Shown here: positions 63,181 through 64,000 of the stretch, piece by piece
How the letters are laid out: each line of letters begins with the position of its first letter
Position numbering within the stretch: position 1 is the first letter of the stretch
Translations under genes and position numbers: made by a program
Notes under the pieces: model-generated
Seen by the model: only the letters and a program-made list of their open reading frames with translations
Databases searched by the model: none
What the model was told of the DNA's origin: nothing
DNA from: Prosapia bicincta
Lineage: Eukaryota; Arthropoda; Insecta; Hemiptera; Cercopidae
Reading direction: 5' to 3'
DNA length: 64,000 nucleotides
Assembly (NCBI GenBank): GCA_036971475.1
Contig: JBAIZL010000002.1
Span: 21,013,567 to 21,077,566, forward strand

Positions 63181-63275
63181 TTATTTATTTATTTATTTAT
63201 ATATTTATATATATAAATAAATAAATATATATATATATATAAGGAAGCTATGAACTAATAGAGGGAATTGAACAA
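62742..63275 (+). mobile_element. MITE-like repeat copy 12, nearly complete
   Basis: AAAGTCAACTTCTTTAGGTC, CAGCTGTTCTACCACATAAC, CAGCTGTTTCATGGCATCAT, ATCAATTGTCATCCAGTTCA, GTTTTATTAACGATTATGAA and the terminal TAGAGGGAATTGAAC occur in order. A TA/TTTA array (63120-63240) has expanded just before the 3' end, at the same place as the short TA run in other copies. Confidence 0.85.
63120..63240 (+). repeat. (TA)n-(TTTA)n array, self-complementary
   Basis: About 55 bases of TA, then TTTA units, then TAAATAAATAAA and TA again, so that the TTTA and TAAA blocks can pair. Confidence 0.95.
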
Positions 63276-64000
63276 ATTAATAGATTTATAGTAGTAGACC
63301 ATGATTCAGTCTTAGTTGACATGAAGTTTTGGTGGTTCAAGACCAAAGGTAAAGTGCGTCTTTGGCGAAGATAAACTGTGTTGAGGGAAGAGAGAACTAA
63401 GAGCTAGGTGCCTTGCAATACGAACTACGTACAAGGGATTCGACACTGGTGGTTCGTTACGACTACTTCGAGGATGTGGAGATGTCTCAGTTATGTGACA
63501 AAGTTGAGGAATCGAGATCATTACGCATGAAGAAAAAGTAAGAGACAAACCAAGTAAAGACACGAGAGAAAATGTGACACCTTATCCAGAACAGAATAAA
63601 CATTGCAATCGTCTAGGAAAAATGTCTTTAATAAATTAAAAAAAGATATCTAGGCGATTCCAAATAAAACGTAATATAAGATGTTTAGGTTGTGGGAAAG
63701 CCGATCGTTGTTCAAGAAGAAATACAAAATGGAGATATTGATAACTTTATTGAGACATTCAAGTCTTAATATATCTAGGAGGTGATATTCCCTCCCACAA
63801 GCTTTTGATTTATCTGTGATACGTTTTGCTCAGTTGAGAATTGTATTTGATGAAAAAATGTTCTCGTTTAGATAACTTACTACAACAATACCTGATCTTA
63901 GTTTTTCTGGTCCAATATGGGGTCTCTACTCAATAGTTAACAGGAAAATCCGAAACTAATTACATCATGGCCTCATTGTGTACTATACTATTGGCTAACC
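63276..64000. other. Right end of B' and unique edge
   Basis: 63276-63897 matches 22675-23305. 63898-64000 is unique, with nothing supported. Confidence 0.6.

Larger units (their letters stand above)
56690..63897 (+). repeat. Segmental duplication block B' (copy of 15340-23305)
   Basis: Collinear with B from the PLE-1 tail region onward to GATAACTTACTACAA (63870-63890). The leftmost part (56682-56780) is a further inverted pair of PLE-1 tail ends (CAAAAACAAGAATAC and TTTTTTGAAATATTTTTAAT around about 56735). A TA array lies at 56808-56845. Confidence 0.9.

Overview
The window is AT-rich, gene-poor, repeat-dominated nuclear DNA from a eukaryote. I found no convincing host protein-coding gene, rRNA or intact tRNA. 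An arthropod, probably an insect, is my best guess. The evidence is an R1-clade non-LTR retrotransposon copy (this clade is known mainly from arthropods), several Penelope-like element (PLE) families, a three-unit CCTAA stretch, and very abundant (TG)n/(TA)n microsatellites. The species cannot be named from this sequence.

The large-scale architecture is a diverged segmental duplication. Block A (1-13332) recurs as A' (38898-46305) and block B (about 15340-23305) recurs as B' (about 56690-63897), in the same order and orientation. Between A and B lies a PLE copy (13333-15340). Between A' and B' lies 10.4 kb of other sequence. The spacer 23306-38897 separates the two units. The copies differ mainly by array expansion and insertions: a 140-bp satellite has about 22 units in A and about 2.4 in A'; a 63-bp minisatellite has about 22 units in A and about 2 in A'; a 4.25-kb stretch of A corresponds to 0.6 kb in A'; and B carries a PLE-tail insertion that B' lacks.

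Mobile elements include a PLE with reverse-transcriptase and GIY-YIG remnants, interrupted by a Tigger/pogo-like 3' end (13333-15340); antisense copies of its tail in B and B'; a second PLE family with tails at 20574, 28555-28940 and 37672-37900; PLE-like tails at 7890, 46690, 47022, 47274 and 54055; a pair of hAT-like non-autonomous elements; a dispersed 430-600-bp MITE-like family (about a dozen copies) ending in TCAATTCCT/AGGAATTGA; and a young 5'-truncated R1-clade insertion at 54220-55642 with a 56-nt poly(A) tail and an 8-bp target duplication.

The most interesting signal is that PLE tails of several families all carry a hammerhead-ribozyme-like core (CTGANGA, stem II, GAAA). They repeatedly occur as head-to-head dyads and sit beside (TA)n/(TG)n arrays. 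Hammerheads in PLEs are established knowledge. The density, the mirrored arrangement and the microsatellite association at this locus are what deserve a second look. Other items are a near-perfect 44-bp-arm hairpin inside a TA array in B', a 128/129-bp satellite array, a 700-bp polypurine tract, and a conserved pair of RFX X-box-like sites in A and A'.
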